From: Megamerina dolium | Taxonomy: Eukaryota > Arthropoda > Insecta > Diptera > Megamerinidae | Direction of reading: 5' to 3' | NCBI GenBank assembly: GCA_963854835.1 | Contig: OY978530.1 | Coordinates: forward strand, 27,232,137-27,296,136 | DNA length: 64,000 nucleotides | In this document: positions 9,832 through 22,070 of the stretch, in pieces | Layout of the letters: each line of letters begins with the position of its first letter | How positions within the stretch are numbered: the first letter of the stretch is position 1 | The notes under the pieces: generated by a model | The model's database searches: none | What the model was told of the DNA's origin: nothing | What the model saw: only the letters and a program-made list of their open reading frames with translations | Program-made: the position numbers and the translations under genes

Positions 9832-11430
9832 TTTTTTTTTTTTGAAAGGTTAAAAAATATAAATACATTTCATGTAATTATACCTAGTTTAACAACTAAC
9901 AAGTAATATTTTAAAAGGCAATAATTTATAAAATTTACAGAATATTAGCTACAAGATCCTGTGGCTTAGTTCTTCTCAATCGTCTTGTGTATATTGCTTC
10001 ACTGCGAAGCATTAAAGCTTCAGCATTGATATGTTGTTGCGGCCTAATAGCGTGTTTAGTAGCGAAGTATTTAATTGCGTCAGTGACTTTCTGTACACGC
10101 AGGTCTCTGTGTATGTCGTCGTTTCTTACATACCAAGGGGCGCCAACGATAGGTCGTAGCACTTTATTTTGTAAACGCTGAATAACCTCAACGTTAGAAT
10201 TTGCAGTGCATCACCAAAGTTGGATTCCGTAGCTCCATACTGATTTCAATATTTGATTGTAGATCAGAAGTTTATTTTGTACCGCCATTTTTTAACCTCC
10301 ACCGATAAGCCATTTTAGTTTTTGGTTTTTGATGTTAAGTTCCGCTAATTTCATTTTGATGTGTTCTTTCCATTTAAGCTTGGCGGCTAATGTCATACCC
10401 AAATACTTAGCATTGTTAGCATATGGGTCAGTGACAGAAAAGATATTCCAGTAGATCAGAAAACTGCATGGCCCTTCGTGCCAGACTTTATAGAATGCCT
10501 GTGCCACATCTAAAAATATTGCTGAGTAGACATTGTTCTTCTCCAAAGCTTCTTCTACCGTATGGACTATTCTATGTACTTGGTCAATAGTCGAATGTTG
10601 TTCTCTAAACCCAAATTGATAGTCAGGTATCAACTGTTGGAGTGTAATTATTTCTTTCTAACGCTTGGCAAATAACTTTTCAAATAGTTTTCCCATTAAT
10701 GGAAGCAGCGAAATTGGACGGTAGGAAGTTGCATCATTAGCATTTTTCCCTGGCTTTGGAATCATTATAATTTCGGATATTTTCCATTGCAATGGCATAT
10801 ACTTCAATTGAATGCATGCATTCATTATCATAGTTAGTTTAGTTAATGCATTATTCGCGATATTTTTGAGAACAGTATGAACAATTTTTTCTAGGTGTTG
10901 TGCGAATACGTCGGCTTTCTCTAAGTCGCTTTTCAACCAAGCTTGGGGGCTGCCTAATTGCTTTATTGGAGGATTCTAATGGATTGGTCTCTTCATATTT
11001 GCTGTGGCTCGCCACAGGGAATAATCGGACCTTTTATCGGCTGAGAGGTTTTGAATTTAGAAACTTAATTTCCTGTTTTTTTGTTCATGTATCCTATCTT
11101 TGAGCAGTTTGCTAAATCTATTTAGCTCCGTTTTCAGTTGTGAAAACCTCGTCCGTTGCCATTTTTTCCTAATTTTTCTCTTTTTGCTGAGGAGGTCCCT
11201 AATATCGTGTGAGTATCGTTGCGGGACATATCTGCTTTTGATTAAAGGTTTACTTATCCAAGCAGCTTTTTGTATTTGCATTGTCAGCTTCATTGTTTCA
11301 TTTTCTATATCTTCTGAATTATTAATTTTGTCATCCTTATCCACATAAGAATTAAGTTTGTATTTAAAAAATATCCAGTCAGTATATGTGCTTGATAGTG
11401 TACAACTATTTTCGTTTTCTTTCATTTCAT
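9832..11430 (-). mobile_element. Jockey-clade LINE copy A, 5'-truncated
   Basis: Minus-strand Jockey-type element. Its 3' poly(A) tail appears as the T run at 9832-9843. The 5' end fades at about 11430 inside the endonuclease-RT linker, so the endonuclease and ORF1 are missing. Clearly the same broad family as the copy at 12604-17870 but not the same as the copies at 38535 and 57789, judging by the C-terminal sequence (LRRTKPQDLVANIL). Confidence 0.87.
9935..11425 (-). pseudogene. Jockey reverse transcriptase, YADD region deleted
   Basis: Blocks from N to C terminus: linker with KKRKIRKKWQRTRF (11170); the RT entry IIMIPKPGKNANDATSYRPISLLPL (10690-10770); YQFGFREQHSTIDQVHRIVHTV and YSAIFLDVAQAFYKVWHEG (10500-10620, motif A); then a jump straight to YLGMTLAAKLKWKEHI. 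The stretch with motif B and the catalytic FADD is absent. The C-terminal block IVGAPWYVRNDDIHRDL lies at about 10090-10160. Stops occur between blocks. It could not polymerise. Confidence 0.88.
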
Positions 11431-12603
11431 TTCATGAAGTTATTTGAAATAACATATTATTTCATTTTGAAAAAAGCTTGTACAATGGTATCACTTTCAT
11501 CAAAATCGGTGATGCTGCTAAAAATTTACTAATTGGACTCACTACACCGAGATTTCCAATAACGATCACGTTGTAGCCCAAAAAAATTAGTTCTGCGATT
11601 GTATAATGAATGAAAAAATGAAGATTTTAACCATAGTACTCGTATGTAACCGGGTAGAGAAACTAATTTTCATTTGCTAATAACTTAACGAGTTTTCATT
11701 AAATATCAAAATGTTTCCGACTCAGATTCGATTTATATTTTGAAACGTGTCTTCATATATTCATATTTTTTTCAATTCTGTCTTTTTATGTGCATTGACT
11801 CATGAATATTTACCGGGGTAGACATATGACAAAAACTTTAGTGCACATCGATCTATCTCAACCAAACTCGGTACACAAGTCACACTTATAAGAGCATAGT
11901 TCTGATAACAAAATTTAAAAGAGGCGTGGCAACACCCACTTTTGCATAACGACAAAACGTAAATTTGCATCTATATGGTGCAGTTGCTTACCCGAAAGTA
12001 AAGAAGTTGTTTACCTGAACATTCCGCTCTTAATTTTTGTAGGGAGCAACTAGGTCCTTTATAACGCGTTCACCTTGGATCACATCCCTGCTATTTTCTA
12101 GTTTTACAGTATGAACTTAACCATGTACTTGATAAAAAATTAGTGTATCGCTGGCTTTAAGGGTATATATTGTGTTAACCCTGTTCGGCCTCTATATCCA
12201 TATAACTGCTCTTCCAGAGTTAAAATGTGTTTTTAAATTCGTGTTATTAATCTCAAATACATCCCATATCGGAGATCTTTACCTTGAGATGGTTGAGCGG
12301 CCATTGTAATATAATTGTCAAAACGAATAAAGCGTCAGATCTGGTTGTACGATAAAAGGGGAACTTCAGTTAGATCTTCTTGACATGATTTTTAGGATCC
12401 CATCACAAGCATAATTCCGAGAAAAGCTGTGAAATCTTGATCAGCAACTGCAGTCCATGTACGAAGGATATTGGTGCGATAAAGGTTTACTGCTTTTTTG
12501 TTGGAAAATCTACAAATTCGGTCTATAATGTATGAATTAAAAACGCAAATAAATGTATGCACCGGTGATACTTCTTTGACAATTTAATGGGGCCCATTAA
12601 CGA
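11431..12603. other. AT-rich spacer, no gene seen
   Basis: About 1.2 kb without protein similarity. It contains a GAGGCGTGGCAACACCCACTTTT-like word near 11931, a motif that recurs in dispersed dipteran non-coding repeats, so part of this stretch is probably an old unclassified repeat. Nothing else could be assigned. Confidence 0.5.
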
Positions 12604-12762
12604 TTTTTTTAAATTGAATATATAATTGTATTCTATAAATAATTGTATTCTATCTATAACTAAAAGATCTTTAACAAATTTTTAATAATAACAATATTTA
12701 TATAACAAGAAATTCGTGCTGAATTACCTTTGAAACATCGCTAGATGGTTCTCTTTTCAATT

Positions 12763-14950
12763 TCAAGGTGTGCAAAAATCAAGTGGCGTTTTTCTTTTCA
12801 GTTTTGTGAATATTTGTGGTAGATAATTGGAATGAGATCTTATCCGTTCAACGTATTTAGCAGCGATGTTTTTGACTTTCTTCTTAACTAATCGTATGTT
12901 AAGGTTCCGGTGAATTTGCGGTGCGGAGCGTTTGCTATCATTCGTAGGGTCTTGGATTGGAATCTTTGCAATATTTCTATATTTGAATTTGAAGTTGTTC
13001 CCGCAGTTGGATGCCATATGACCAAACCTGTTTCAAAATACATTTGTAAAGAATAATTTTATTTTCCACAGAAAGATAGGAATGTCTGTTTAACAACCAA
13101 AACATATTTCTCAGTTGGATAACAAGTGATTTCCTCTTATTGAATATATGCGTTTTACACGTTAAACTTTCTGTCTAGGTAAATTCCCAGGTATTTTGAA
13201 ACAGTTGATTGTGGTAACCCGATATTGTTTAGTTTGAATTCCGGATAAGTTCCTCTTCTTAAAATGAAAGTGACATGTGTTGACTTGGACTCCAGCCAGA
13301 TTAATATTTCAACGAGACTAGTTTGTAGCATCGAAGAAGCGATTGTTGGGTTTGTTGATGTAGCTAAGATTTCAGTGTCATCTGCAAATGTCTCAATGAA
13401 GATATTAGTTCTTGTTGGTAAGTCGTGCGTAAATATTAAGCATAGTACAGGGCCAAAAACGCTACCTTGTGGCACTCCAGCTTTTATGTCATCTTCATAT
13501 TTAACGTAAAATGTTGCTCTGAGAGATATGATCTTAAAAACATATAAAAGTCAACAGGTAAGGGCATTTTCAATTTGTAAAGAAGACCACCATACCAAAT
13601 GCGATTAAATGCTTGTGAAATATTCAAAAACGCTGCCTGGTTTACCTGATTTAAGAAACATTTTGATTTCAGCGACTTATCACTGAGCAGGGAAGATATC
13701 TATCAAAAAGTTTATTGACTGACTTGGCAATTCTTTAAGAATTCTTGCTGAGGTTAGCCCATATCCAGGTGCCTTTCGATCTTGCAAATCTGAGAATGCT
13801 GTAATTATTTCGTTTTTGAAAACTTTTTTATTTGAAGATCCTTTCGATGGATTTCATCTAAATACGTTGAGACGAGCTGATCAGTGTATGGCTCATATAT
13901 ATTATCAGGAGGAATGAACATGTCTTTCAGGTGGTTAGCAAATAGAGAAGCTTTCTCATCTGCAGTTTTGGCCCACTTATTATCTGGCTTTCGTAGTGGT
14001 GGTTTTTAATCAGTTGTGTGGCTCAATATTTTATTTATCTTCCACAGTGAATAATTTGTTAATGAGTAGGGTGTAAGTTTCGAAGAAGGGATTGTGTCGT
14101 TTGCTCTTAATAATGATGTAGTAGCGATTTTAATTCTTTCATAATTTTATTTAGACTACGTTTATCATTTGAAAAACGCTTTCGTTGCCACATTTTTCTT
14201 GCTTGTCGCTTTTCCTTAATATTTTTGAGAATATCCTTTCTATAGCGTATTTGCTTTCCCATGTTAGGTCTATTGGGTTGAGTGGATTCCCATGCTGCCT
14301 TTTGGACGCATTGAGTAAAGTATTCAACAGCCTCAATTATTTCCTCCTCACTCTTGAGTGGCATTTTATTATTCAACGTTGACAAAATGGCTTTAAAGTG
14401 AGTCCAGTTTGTACGTCTGTTGCAAAGTTGGCATTTTTGGTTTGAAAACTGCAGCTTCTTGCTTATGATAATAATGACAGGAGAATTGTCGTCAGCGTTT
14501 AGCGACATAAAAGTCAATAAGGTCTGGGATTTTCCTCGGAGCTGTTGGCCAGTGCGTGGGCTTTTCGGTAGAATAAACGTTAAGCTTCGTGTATCTTAAA
14601 GCAGTATACAATTCATGACCTTTTGTTGAAGTAAGACGTGAATCCCAATTTAAATTATTCGCTTTATAGTCTCCACCTGCAATAAAGAGACTTCCTAGAG
14701 TTTTGAAGAGGTTAATGGAAGACTCTTTTTTAAATTATATTTAGGAGGACTATATACAGCAGAAACTAAGAGCGGGACGTCTGCAGTTTCAACTATAATA
14801 TTTGTGGCTTAGAATGAGTGTAGTAGTGAGTAGTTTCATAATCTTTTCCATTCTTCTTATCATTATTGCCGAGCTCCCATGTGCTGTTCCATCAAGATGC
14901 ATCAATTGTACAAGCAGTAAGGAGGAATTTTAAAGAAGTTTTTCTGAGTG
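12763..14950 (-). pseudogene. Jockey ORF2 (endonuclease-RT), broken
   Basis: Endonuclease remnants: VYSPP-like block near 14750, AGGDYKANNLNWDSR (14640-14690; degenerate GDFNAKH metal site) and KPTHWP...IPDLIDF (14510-14580). Linker: RKMWQRKRF near 14190. RT: a SQAFNRIWYGGL-like motif A near 13590-13640, MPQGSVFGPVLCLIF at 13430-13475 (motif B region), and the catalytic FADDTEILA at about 13380. Then YLGIYLDRKF near 13165 and a C-terminal basic block. Frames differ between blocks. Confidence 0.85.
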
Positions 14951-15612
14951 AAGTATATTTCAAAAACCAGTATGATATCCACGTTATTTTTACTTAAGGA
15001 TAGTTTTAATTCATTTGAATGGTGTGACAATCCGTTGGTATTCTCAAGGACTATTTTCATTGACATGGTGTTGTTTTGGAAATGAGGTTTACTATCAAAC
15101 TTGTCATTGCTGTAATTTGGCTCATAATTTCTTTAAAAAATTTCATCACTTCGCGCATTTCTCTTATAAGAGGGTCGCCTTGTTGATAAGCATTGCTTGA
15201 TTAAAAAGTTAGACTGCTAAAATTTTGTGGTGATTTGATTTTATGCTGCCACTTGTTGTCTTCTGCTGAGTCAATTGTTCTTTTTGATTGACAGATTGAT
15301 TCGTAACGTCATTGTTACAATCTACTTTAGAAGGCAGAGTTTTTCTCTTAATTTCGGAAAACTACTTGTTTGCAATTTTTTGTAGACAGAGCATCCCTTG
15401 TACTTGGTAAGCGATTTCCGTCGCAGAGTACACATTTCAAGTCACTTGACTTAGTCGGCTGAAGCATGATCGCCACTATACACTCTTTATGCACTTAGGT
15501 TGTCTACGACAACCATATTTCGTATCACCATACTGTTGGCATCTAGAACACCAGGGGAACTCAAGTTTAGGCTGCGGTTGCTCATATATAACGTGTCTAT
15601 AGAGTATAGTTT

Positions 15613-17054
15613 ATTTTTCTCCTCGGTTAGAGGTTGTGATTTGGGTTTGGGACTCGCCAAAAAAGCAGTGCAGAGAAAAGTCTTTTCAGGCGCAAGAAGA
15701 GGGAGTTGGAAAGACGCGAGTGTGAGGAGATAGAGATGTGTACCGACAAGAATAAGACTCGAAAATTCTTCGAAAAGATCAAGCGCCTGACAGGAGGTTT
15801 AAATCCCGGAGCCTCTTCTTGTCGTGATGGAAATGGGAATCTGGTTACGGATGTCCAGAGTGTACTGAGCCTATGGAGAGAACACTTCTCCACGTTACTG
15901 AATGGCGATGCTACGAACAATTCCGCCAGTGGAGGAGATTGCCCGATACCCCAATTACAGATGATGGTGTTGAAGTTCCTCTACCCGACTATGACGAGGT
16001 TGAAACGGCCATTTTAAGGCTGAAGAACAAAAAAGCTGCAGGTGCTGATGGCCTGCCTGCCGAGTTTTTTAAGACCGGAGGCGATGAGCTGCTCAGCCGC
16101 ATGCACCAGCTCATAAGCAGAATATGGTCGGATGAAAGCATTCCTGATAATTGGAAGCTCAGTGTTCTCTGTCCTGTACATAAAAAAGGAGACCCCACAA
16201 TTTGCGCCAACTACCGTGGAATAAGTCTCCTGAGCATCACATACAAGGTTCTATCGAGCGTACTGTGTGAAAGGTTGAAGCCTATGCTCAGCAACCTGAT
16301 TGGACCTTATCAGTGTGGCTTCAGACCTGGTAAATCCACCATTGACCAGATTTTCACACTGCGCCAAATCCTGGAGAAGACCCAAGAAAAACAGATCGAC
16401 ACACACCACCTATTTGTTGATTATAAAGCCGCTTTCGACAGTCCGGTAAGGGATTACCTCTACGCAACAATGTCTGAGTTCGGTATTCCTGCAAAGCTCA
16501 TTCGACTTTGTAGAATGACACTGCATAACTCCCGTTGTGCAGTGAAAATTGGGAAGGACCTCTCCGCACCGTTTAATACCGAACGGGGTTTCAGACAAGG
16601 TGATTCGTTATCGTGCGACTTCTTCAATCTTATTATGGAGAAAATAATACGAGCTGCTGATCTACTACATAATGGCACTATCTTCAACAAAAGTGTCATG
16701 CTGTTAGCGTATGCCGACGATATTGACATAATCGGCATGAACACGCGAGCAGTCAGTGCAGCATTCTCAGAGTTGGAAAGAGAGTCGCGTCGGATGGGTC
16801 TCACGGTGAACGAGGGCAAGACGAAGTATCTAGTGTCAACAAACAAAGAATCCCGGCGTCTTGGATAGCAACTGCGTTGACAACTACGCCAGGTGGAAAG
16901 ACCAAGTAATGGAGAACCTGACGGCGCTTGGAATTTCTAACTGGCGCCAGCTAGCGAAGAACAGAGATGTCAGAACAGAGATGGCTGGCGAAGCATGTTA
17001 TTTTCGGCCTAAATCGATATTCGGTTGTTATGGCCACATAAGTAAGTAAGTAAG
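15613..17054 (+). mobile_element. RTE LINE copy B, with 13-bp target duplication
   Basis: 5'-truncated and internally deleted RTE copy on the plus strand. It is flanked by perfect 13-bp duplications tagagtatagttt at 15600-15612 and 17055-17067, and it ends in the tetranucleotide tail (aagt)n after GGCCACATAAGT. Internally it jumps from the VDNYA block (about 16886) directly to RWKDQVMENL, deleting roughly 200 codons of the C-terminal part. The first 55 bases do not match other RTE copies that I can see. Confidence 0.92.
15706..16868 (+). pseudogene. RTE reverse transcriptase of copy B
   Basis: The linker frame (MERRECEEIEMCTDKN at 15706) shifts near 15945 into a 331-residue frame ending at 16868. 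That frame holds AAGADGLPAEFFKTGGDE, HKKGDPTICANYRGISLLS, QCGFRPGKSTIDQIFTLRQ, LFVDYKAAFDSPV (motif A), ERGFRQGDSLSCDFFNLI (motif B) and YADDIDIIGMN (motif C), so the polymerase core itself is uninterrupted. It then ends at a TAG just after ESRRLG. It lacks the endonuclease and most of the C-terminal domain. Confidence 0.88.
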
Positions 17055-17870
17055 TAGAGTATAGTTTTTATATCATAGATGTCTTTACGATTAGGTTTTT
17101 GTTCTAACTGAACTACAAATCTAGGCAGAGCTGGTTTGGTTTGGTAGTGCTTCATATTCCAGATATTAGTGGCGGAATGACCATATTCTTGAAGCGCTAG
17201 CTTTTTTTCAGACGCTTCTACAAATGGATGCTTGTTTCTTAGAATGGCTTTAAAATTTCTTTCGTTTTTTGGTTTGAATGTATAAAACTCGGTTTTTTTT
17301 ATATTGTTTCACAATTTTGGAAAAAGTTTCTAGATTTCTTGTATGTATTTAGATACGATTTGAAGATATACAGGTTATTTCGGACAAACAAGGGACAAAT
17401 TCATTTAGAATTGCCATGGGTGGATGTTATCAACTTTGTCCACAAATATAGGTGGTGGCTTTGGAAATTTTGCATATTTTTTCGGTCTGCGTTGCACGCG
17501 TCTTCATTTTCATCCACAGAAAGTTTTTCAAATCAATTTTTATTACTTAGCCAATATTACTCTAGCTTCTTTTGTTTGAAATTTTTTTGATTTTCAGGGC
17601 TCTCTCTATGTCTTTTTGAAAGCCTAACTTCGGACCACTTCTCAGCACTCGGGTTTTCCATTTTCTTAATCAAAGAGGTAATATTTATATCAACTGACGC
17701 ACTAGTAGAATGGGAGCGTTGCCTCTGAATATTTTCATTTCTTAGCATTGAAAATTGGATTTTCATACCTGTTTGCCATTTTTTAAAGTTATGTTCAGTT
17801 TCGGCATTATTAGTTTTTTGTTGTTCTTGGTTAGCGCCACCTATTGGCAATAGAGAAAAAAAATTATTTC

Positions 17871-18627
17871 CATCCTTCTGCTGGTGGTAACTGCTACCTG
17901 GCGTTGGTGATCATTCAACTAGCATTTACCGGTATTTTAATAAGTTGGCAGCACTGCTGCGCACCAGCTGTAACTATCAGCTGTCCTTGTTATGTAGAAT
18001 TTGTTTTTCAGCGAGTGAGTGATCTATATTTACCCCTCCTGCAAAACAAAATACATCTATTTCTAAGCGTCAGCCACAGAAACCAAGAAAAAGGAACATA
18101 AGAGCAGCCACAGGAAAACAACAAAACGCCCAATCGAGAGTGCAGAACTTTATCAATCGCGAAAGTAGGTTTACATTCCTAATTTTCGTAAATATATGCA
18201 GTTTTGTTTACTTTTTCAGGAGCACCAAAAAACACATGTCCGCACGTATAAACAACACATATGTGTTGTTTATACGTGCCATTAATCCATTAAGCCATTG
18301 ATGGTTCTCTTATGTTATGGGATTTTTGACGCACTAATGCATTATTTTTATTATACCCCTGTGTATAATCTACTTCATTATTCAGCTCTATATTATTCTT
18401 AACCATTTCAGGATCCAAATTCACGTCTTCACTATCTAAATTTTTCCATCACCATCCGCATTTTCAGGACCGCCTTCATCAGAGTCAGATTCAGTACCCA
18501 ACATATTCCAAAAATACTCCTGTTATTCCGCACATTTAACATTTTCGCAAAGGTATTATAATTATAGCAAAATCAAACTGCTGCCGCCGAAAGATATTCA
18601 AAATTGTCACTTCTATTCATTATCTTA
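17871..18627. other. Spacer, possible Jockey 5' leader
   Basis: The part next to 17870 may be the 5' leader of the minus-strand Jockey copy. It has several CAGCTG words and no coding block. The remainder is AT-rich. It contains the perfect 38-bp palindrome at 18242-18279. I saw no host exon. Confidence 0.45.
18242..18279. repeat. Perfect 38-bp palindrome
   Basis: The 19-base arm gcacgtataaacaacacat is followed directly by its exact reverse complement, with no spacer. Such a sequence can form a cruciform. A related word (gttgtttatacgcgcgta) occurs at about 19030. It is not part of any element that I recognise; it could be the fused ends of a small inverted-repeat element. Confidence 0.95.
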
Positions 18628-18990
18628 AAAAAATAAACATGTGGAACTTATAGGTCCCGAAGGGCGCTTTGGTTGAGCTTCCTCCAGTCTGTTGTATGCA
18701 TTAAATTTTTGGACCGTATTAGAAGGGATCTGCTTATATTAGCCGGATCAGAACGGCATAATTCTTGTCTTTTTGTCACTTTTTCCAGCTTTGTCATATA
18801 ACTATTTTAGAAGCGTTTTCATGGCAAATTGTTACTATCGGAAAAATTGTCAATTGCTTGCCAACAAGTGGATACCATTCGAAAGAAAAATGTTTTGATA
18901 TTAAAGTTGTCACAGTCGGTGATTGAACTCAAAATCTACGGATCAGAAGGCCAACGCACTAGTAACTGCGCTACGGCACCCACTATCTTA
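18619..18990 (-). mobile_element. tRNA-derived SINE (copy b)
   Basis: The element is 18628-18981 read on the minus strand: GGGTGCCGTAGCGCAGTTAC head (A box), a diverged B-box-like AGTTCAATCACC, then the shared body words TTTCTTTCGAATGGTA and GGCAAGCAATTG, and the tail CATGTTTATTTTTTT. Flanks attatctta (18619-18627) and actatctta (18982-18990) form a 9-bp target duplication with one mismatch. It is full length but older than the copy at 55235. Confidence 0.88.
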
Positions 18991-21840
18991 GGTTCCGTAA
19001 AAACGTTTAGTAGCCGATTACCATTTTCTGTTGTTGTTTATACGCGCGTACTCAATTTATGACTACCATTAGATACACAAGATTAATAATTAATAATTAA
19101 TTATTTTTTTAAATATTCGATTACAAAATACTTTCGCCAAAATATGCAAACAAAACAATTTAAAGTTTGCAATAGTTGCATCTTCTACAAAACACCATAC
19201 GAATATTATTGATTGTATTTTTCTCTACACGGGTAGATACTATGAATTCTTGTAAAACAATACTTCATGAGCGAGAAGTTTAAAATTCTCAGACTTTTGG
19301 CATGGTGTTTAATTCTTTTCAATCATTTTGAAAAATATTGTTTCTTGGAACGAATATGTCCACACTTCAAAATTGATATTATTGGTCTATACGCGTCAGA
19401 AAGGGAATCACAATCAGACTAACAAAACCTGCACTACATAAGTAAGTCTAAATAATTTTTCTGAACAACGTCGTTTCTTAAACTTTCGATCAATATTGGA
19501 TGACAAGTTTTAAAGAGACCTTGACTTCGAATGGATAAATGTATTTAAAAATATTTCTAAAGATATATTTAAAAAATTAGCTGTTGGCTAAGACATATTA
19601 TACCCTTCTCGTCTCCCTTGGTTACCCCTCTGAATTGCACAATTATATTTATAAATTAATTAAGACGAAAAACCCGTGACGAATCGTGTAGTCCAAAAAT
19701 TATCTACGACCGGGAAACCATAGTTCTAAAATCAATTGTATAATCCACATTTGACAAATAAGTATTGCAATTACTTATTAAAACGTGAATACTTAGGAAC
19801 ATAAGTAGTTTCTTTTAATGCTATCTGACAAATTGGACATGCTCTGCCTTTACACTATGCCTTACTGTCTATTTAGTTTCAGACACTGAAACATACAAAT
19901 AAAATGTGATTACGCTCTAGCGTTCACACCAAATAAGCTGGAAATGTTGACAGATCGTTGGAGTTGTGATATATTATAAAGATATCATAATCGTAATATA
20001 TTTGATATAATTAAATTGTTGACGTTTCCGAACAATCAGCTAAAACAAATTCGTTTGAGTAATGCTCATGCATGCACATAATATGACTTGTGAAACATTC
20101 CGTACTAAACTCCACTCAAAAATTAATATTTATCACTCTAATTCTGATTTACCACTTCATCCAATGTTTAACTAAAAATGATGGTGATATGGAAGGTAAA
20201 AATTAAAAGTAATAAGAAAATTAAAACACCAATATTAAAAAATAAACAAAGCAAATAATAATAATAGTAATAATAATAATTATAATAATTATTATTATTA
20301 TTACTTACTTATTATTATTATTATTACAATTATAGCAATAGCAATATTCATTATTATTAAAAATTTTAAATATATAAAAAACAAATAATACGAGTATATA
20401 AAATTTAATTTTTGGAATTAAATTAATCAAAAACAATTTATATGAATCCAGAACAAATGTAAAACCACACCGCAACAATAAATACCACATGCATTAAGCA
20501 TAATAGATAATATCACCCAAATTGAAATACAAAATATTGTAGTAGTCATGAAACATTTCTTCTTCAAATTACAATAACCATAATAAATGTTGTTTTAATT
20601 GTTAAATTTTGTTGAGTATTTTGGGCCAAGTCTAAATTAATGCTGTTTTTTCGTGAAGTGTCACTTTATCTGGTAACATTGATGATAGAGAATAATGTCC
20701 TGGATATTTTTGTTAAGAAAAGAACTGCATTTGCGAATGCAATAACTTGCTGACGCAGTTAAAACACAGGCAGCTTTTGAAAACGATTATAAAAGAGGCG
20801 GTCGGAAACAATCGCAAAGACACCAAAAATTGCAGACTCCAGAAATCACCTGTCAACGTTCTTCGGCTCTATGTCACAGAAGGTCTACCAAGATAGAATA
20901 ATGGCTCTACCCAGAAGATGGTGAAAGGTGATCTATAACAATGGCTAGAATTCTGTTTAGTTCTGTTTATCGAAAGTAATAAAAATAAATACCTCAAAAA
21001 AGACTGCATTACTTTTACTTGACCTAATACTACTTTTCTCAAGAGGAATTCTCATTTCTGCTTTTTGTATTTTTATTTGTATTTTTGTTGCTCGTGCACT
21101 CATACAAGAAAACTTATTTAATTAAGAAAATTCTGAAAGAAATTATTATTAAAAAATATGTATAATAAATATACATACGTATTATCAATTAAAAATAAAC
21201 TGAAAACAATTAAAAGTAACAATATCGAAACTACCAGAGGAAAACATATTTACGTTTTTACTTTTTAACATCAGAAAGACATGGAAATACAATTTGCATA
21301 TATTCTGCTGTTTTTAAAGTAAATTTGATAAGATCAATCGAGAATAATGCCAGACAGAAAAGATACTGATGAATATGCCGTAAAGAGATCAATTGCCTTA
21401 ATCTAGATTCAAAAATAATAGCCTCTTCCTTCTATACTGAAGATAGATCTTTTCATGTAGATAGGCGTATTTATAGTAACATCTGTTTATACCAATTGTA
21501 AACAGTGTGTAGAAAAAAGTGAAGTTACTTCCAATCTGCACTCATTATATTATCGCTCTTTTGCATCAGTTCGACCAATACCAGTCGGCTTTTCATATAG
21601 ATTATTCTAAGATTGGTGAATCGTGGATGCAAATATCACACCTAACTACTTATTTCTTAACGTGAAATATAAAATACATTTTGTTAAAAATATTAAACAC
21701 AAAATCCATACACGTCTAAATAAAACACTAATCCTAGATAGCACGTATCCATCGGACTTGTTTGTAGTCAGAGGTAATAAGCTGTATTTTAGCGTAGTAT
21801 CTCACTGATACCTATCCGACTCAGCGATTAACTGTGGGCT
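18991..21840. other. AT-rich spacer, no gene seen
   Basis: About 2.8 kb with no protein similarity, no long open frame and no terminal repeats that I could pair. It includes an AAT/ATT trinucleotide tract and several A/T-rich palindromic words. Short open frames here look random. Confidence 0.6.
20254..20330. repeat. (AAT)n/(ATT)n trinucleotide tract
   Basis: AAT units on the left pass into ATT units on the right with TACTTACTT in the middle, so the tract is itself a loose inverted repeat. Confidence 0.9.
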
Positions 21841-22070
21841 TACCGGACCATTGGGGGCTATGCTATGGTAGACCTCTTTCCCCCCACATTCGTGGAATCG
21901 AAGTCGAAGTTAAGATTCGACGGTATCCACTTTCGACCAGGACCAATACTGGTAGACTGCAGAAGTAGCTCAGTGGTTCAGCAGAAAATTTTCCGCCGTT
22001 ATCAGCGTGGAAGGGATCTGAACTAATGACGTGCAAGGGTGACGATATTCCCGCAGCACATATGGTGACG

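Larger units (their letters stand above)
15400..17850 (-). pseudogene. Jockey ORF1 (gag) with C2HC zinc knuckle, split by RTE
   Basis: Starts at about 17850 (MPIGGANQEQQKTNN); residues 65-85 include ENPSAEKWSEVRLSKRHRES. The Pre-C2HC region lies at 17085-17300 (FKPKNERNFKAILRNKHPF, IWNMKHYQTK, LPRFVVQLEQ). Across the RTE insertion the frame resumes at 15599 with RHVIYEQPQPKLEFPW and the knuckle CSRCQQYGDTKYGCRRQPKC (about 15490-15550). The RTE thus landed just N-terminal to the zinc knuckle. The protein would package LINE RNA. Broken copy. Confidence 0.85.
12604..17870 (-). mobile_element. Jockey-clade LINE copy B, near full length, interrupted by RTE
   Basis: The most complete Jockey-type element here. 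Reading from 17870 down: ORF1 (gag) from 17850, interrupted at 15613-17054 by an RTE copy, ORF1 resuming to about 15400, then ORF2 with endonuclease (about 14950-14500), linker (14517-14107) and reverse transcriptase (13900-12763). The 3' limit is uncertain; a short T run at 12604-12610 may be the tail. All frames are damaged. Confidence 0.82.

Noticed and set aside
18165..18225. Possible small intron (gtaggttt ... ctttttcag) suggesting a host exon
   Set aside because: No coding potential on either side and a weak donor; no protein similarity.
21960..22010. tRNA-like A box (tagctcagtggttcag) upstream of the LOA element
   Set aside because: No matching B box at tRNA spacing and no similarity to the SINE body, so I did not call a tRNA or SINE.
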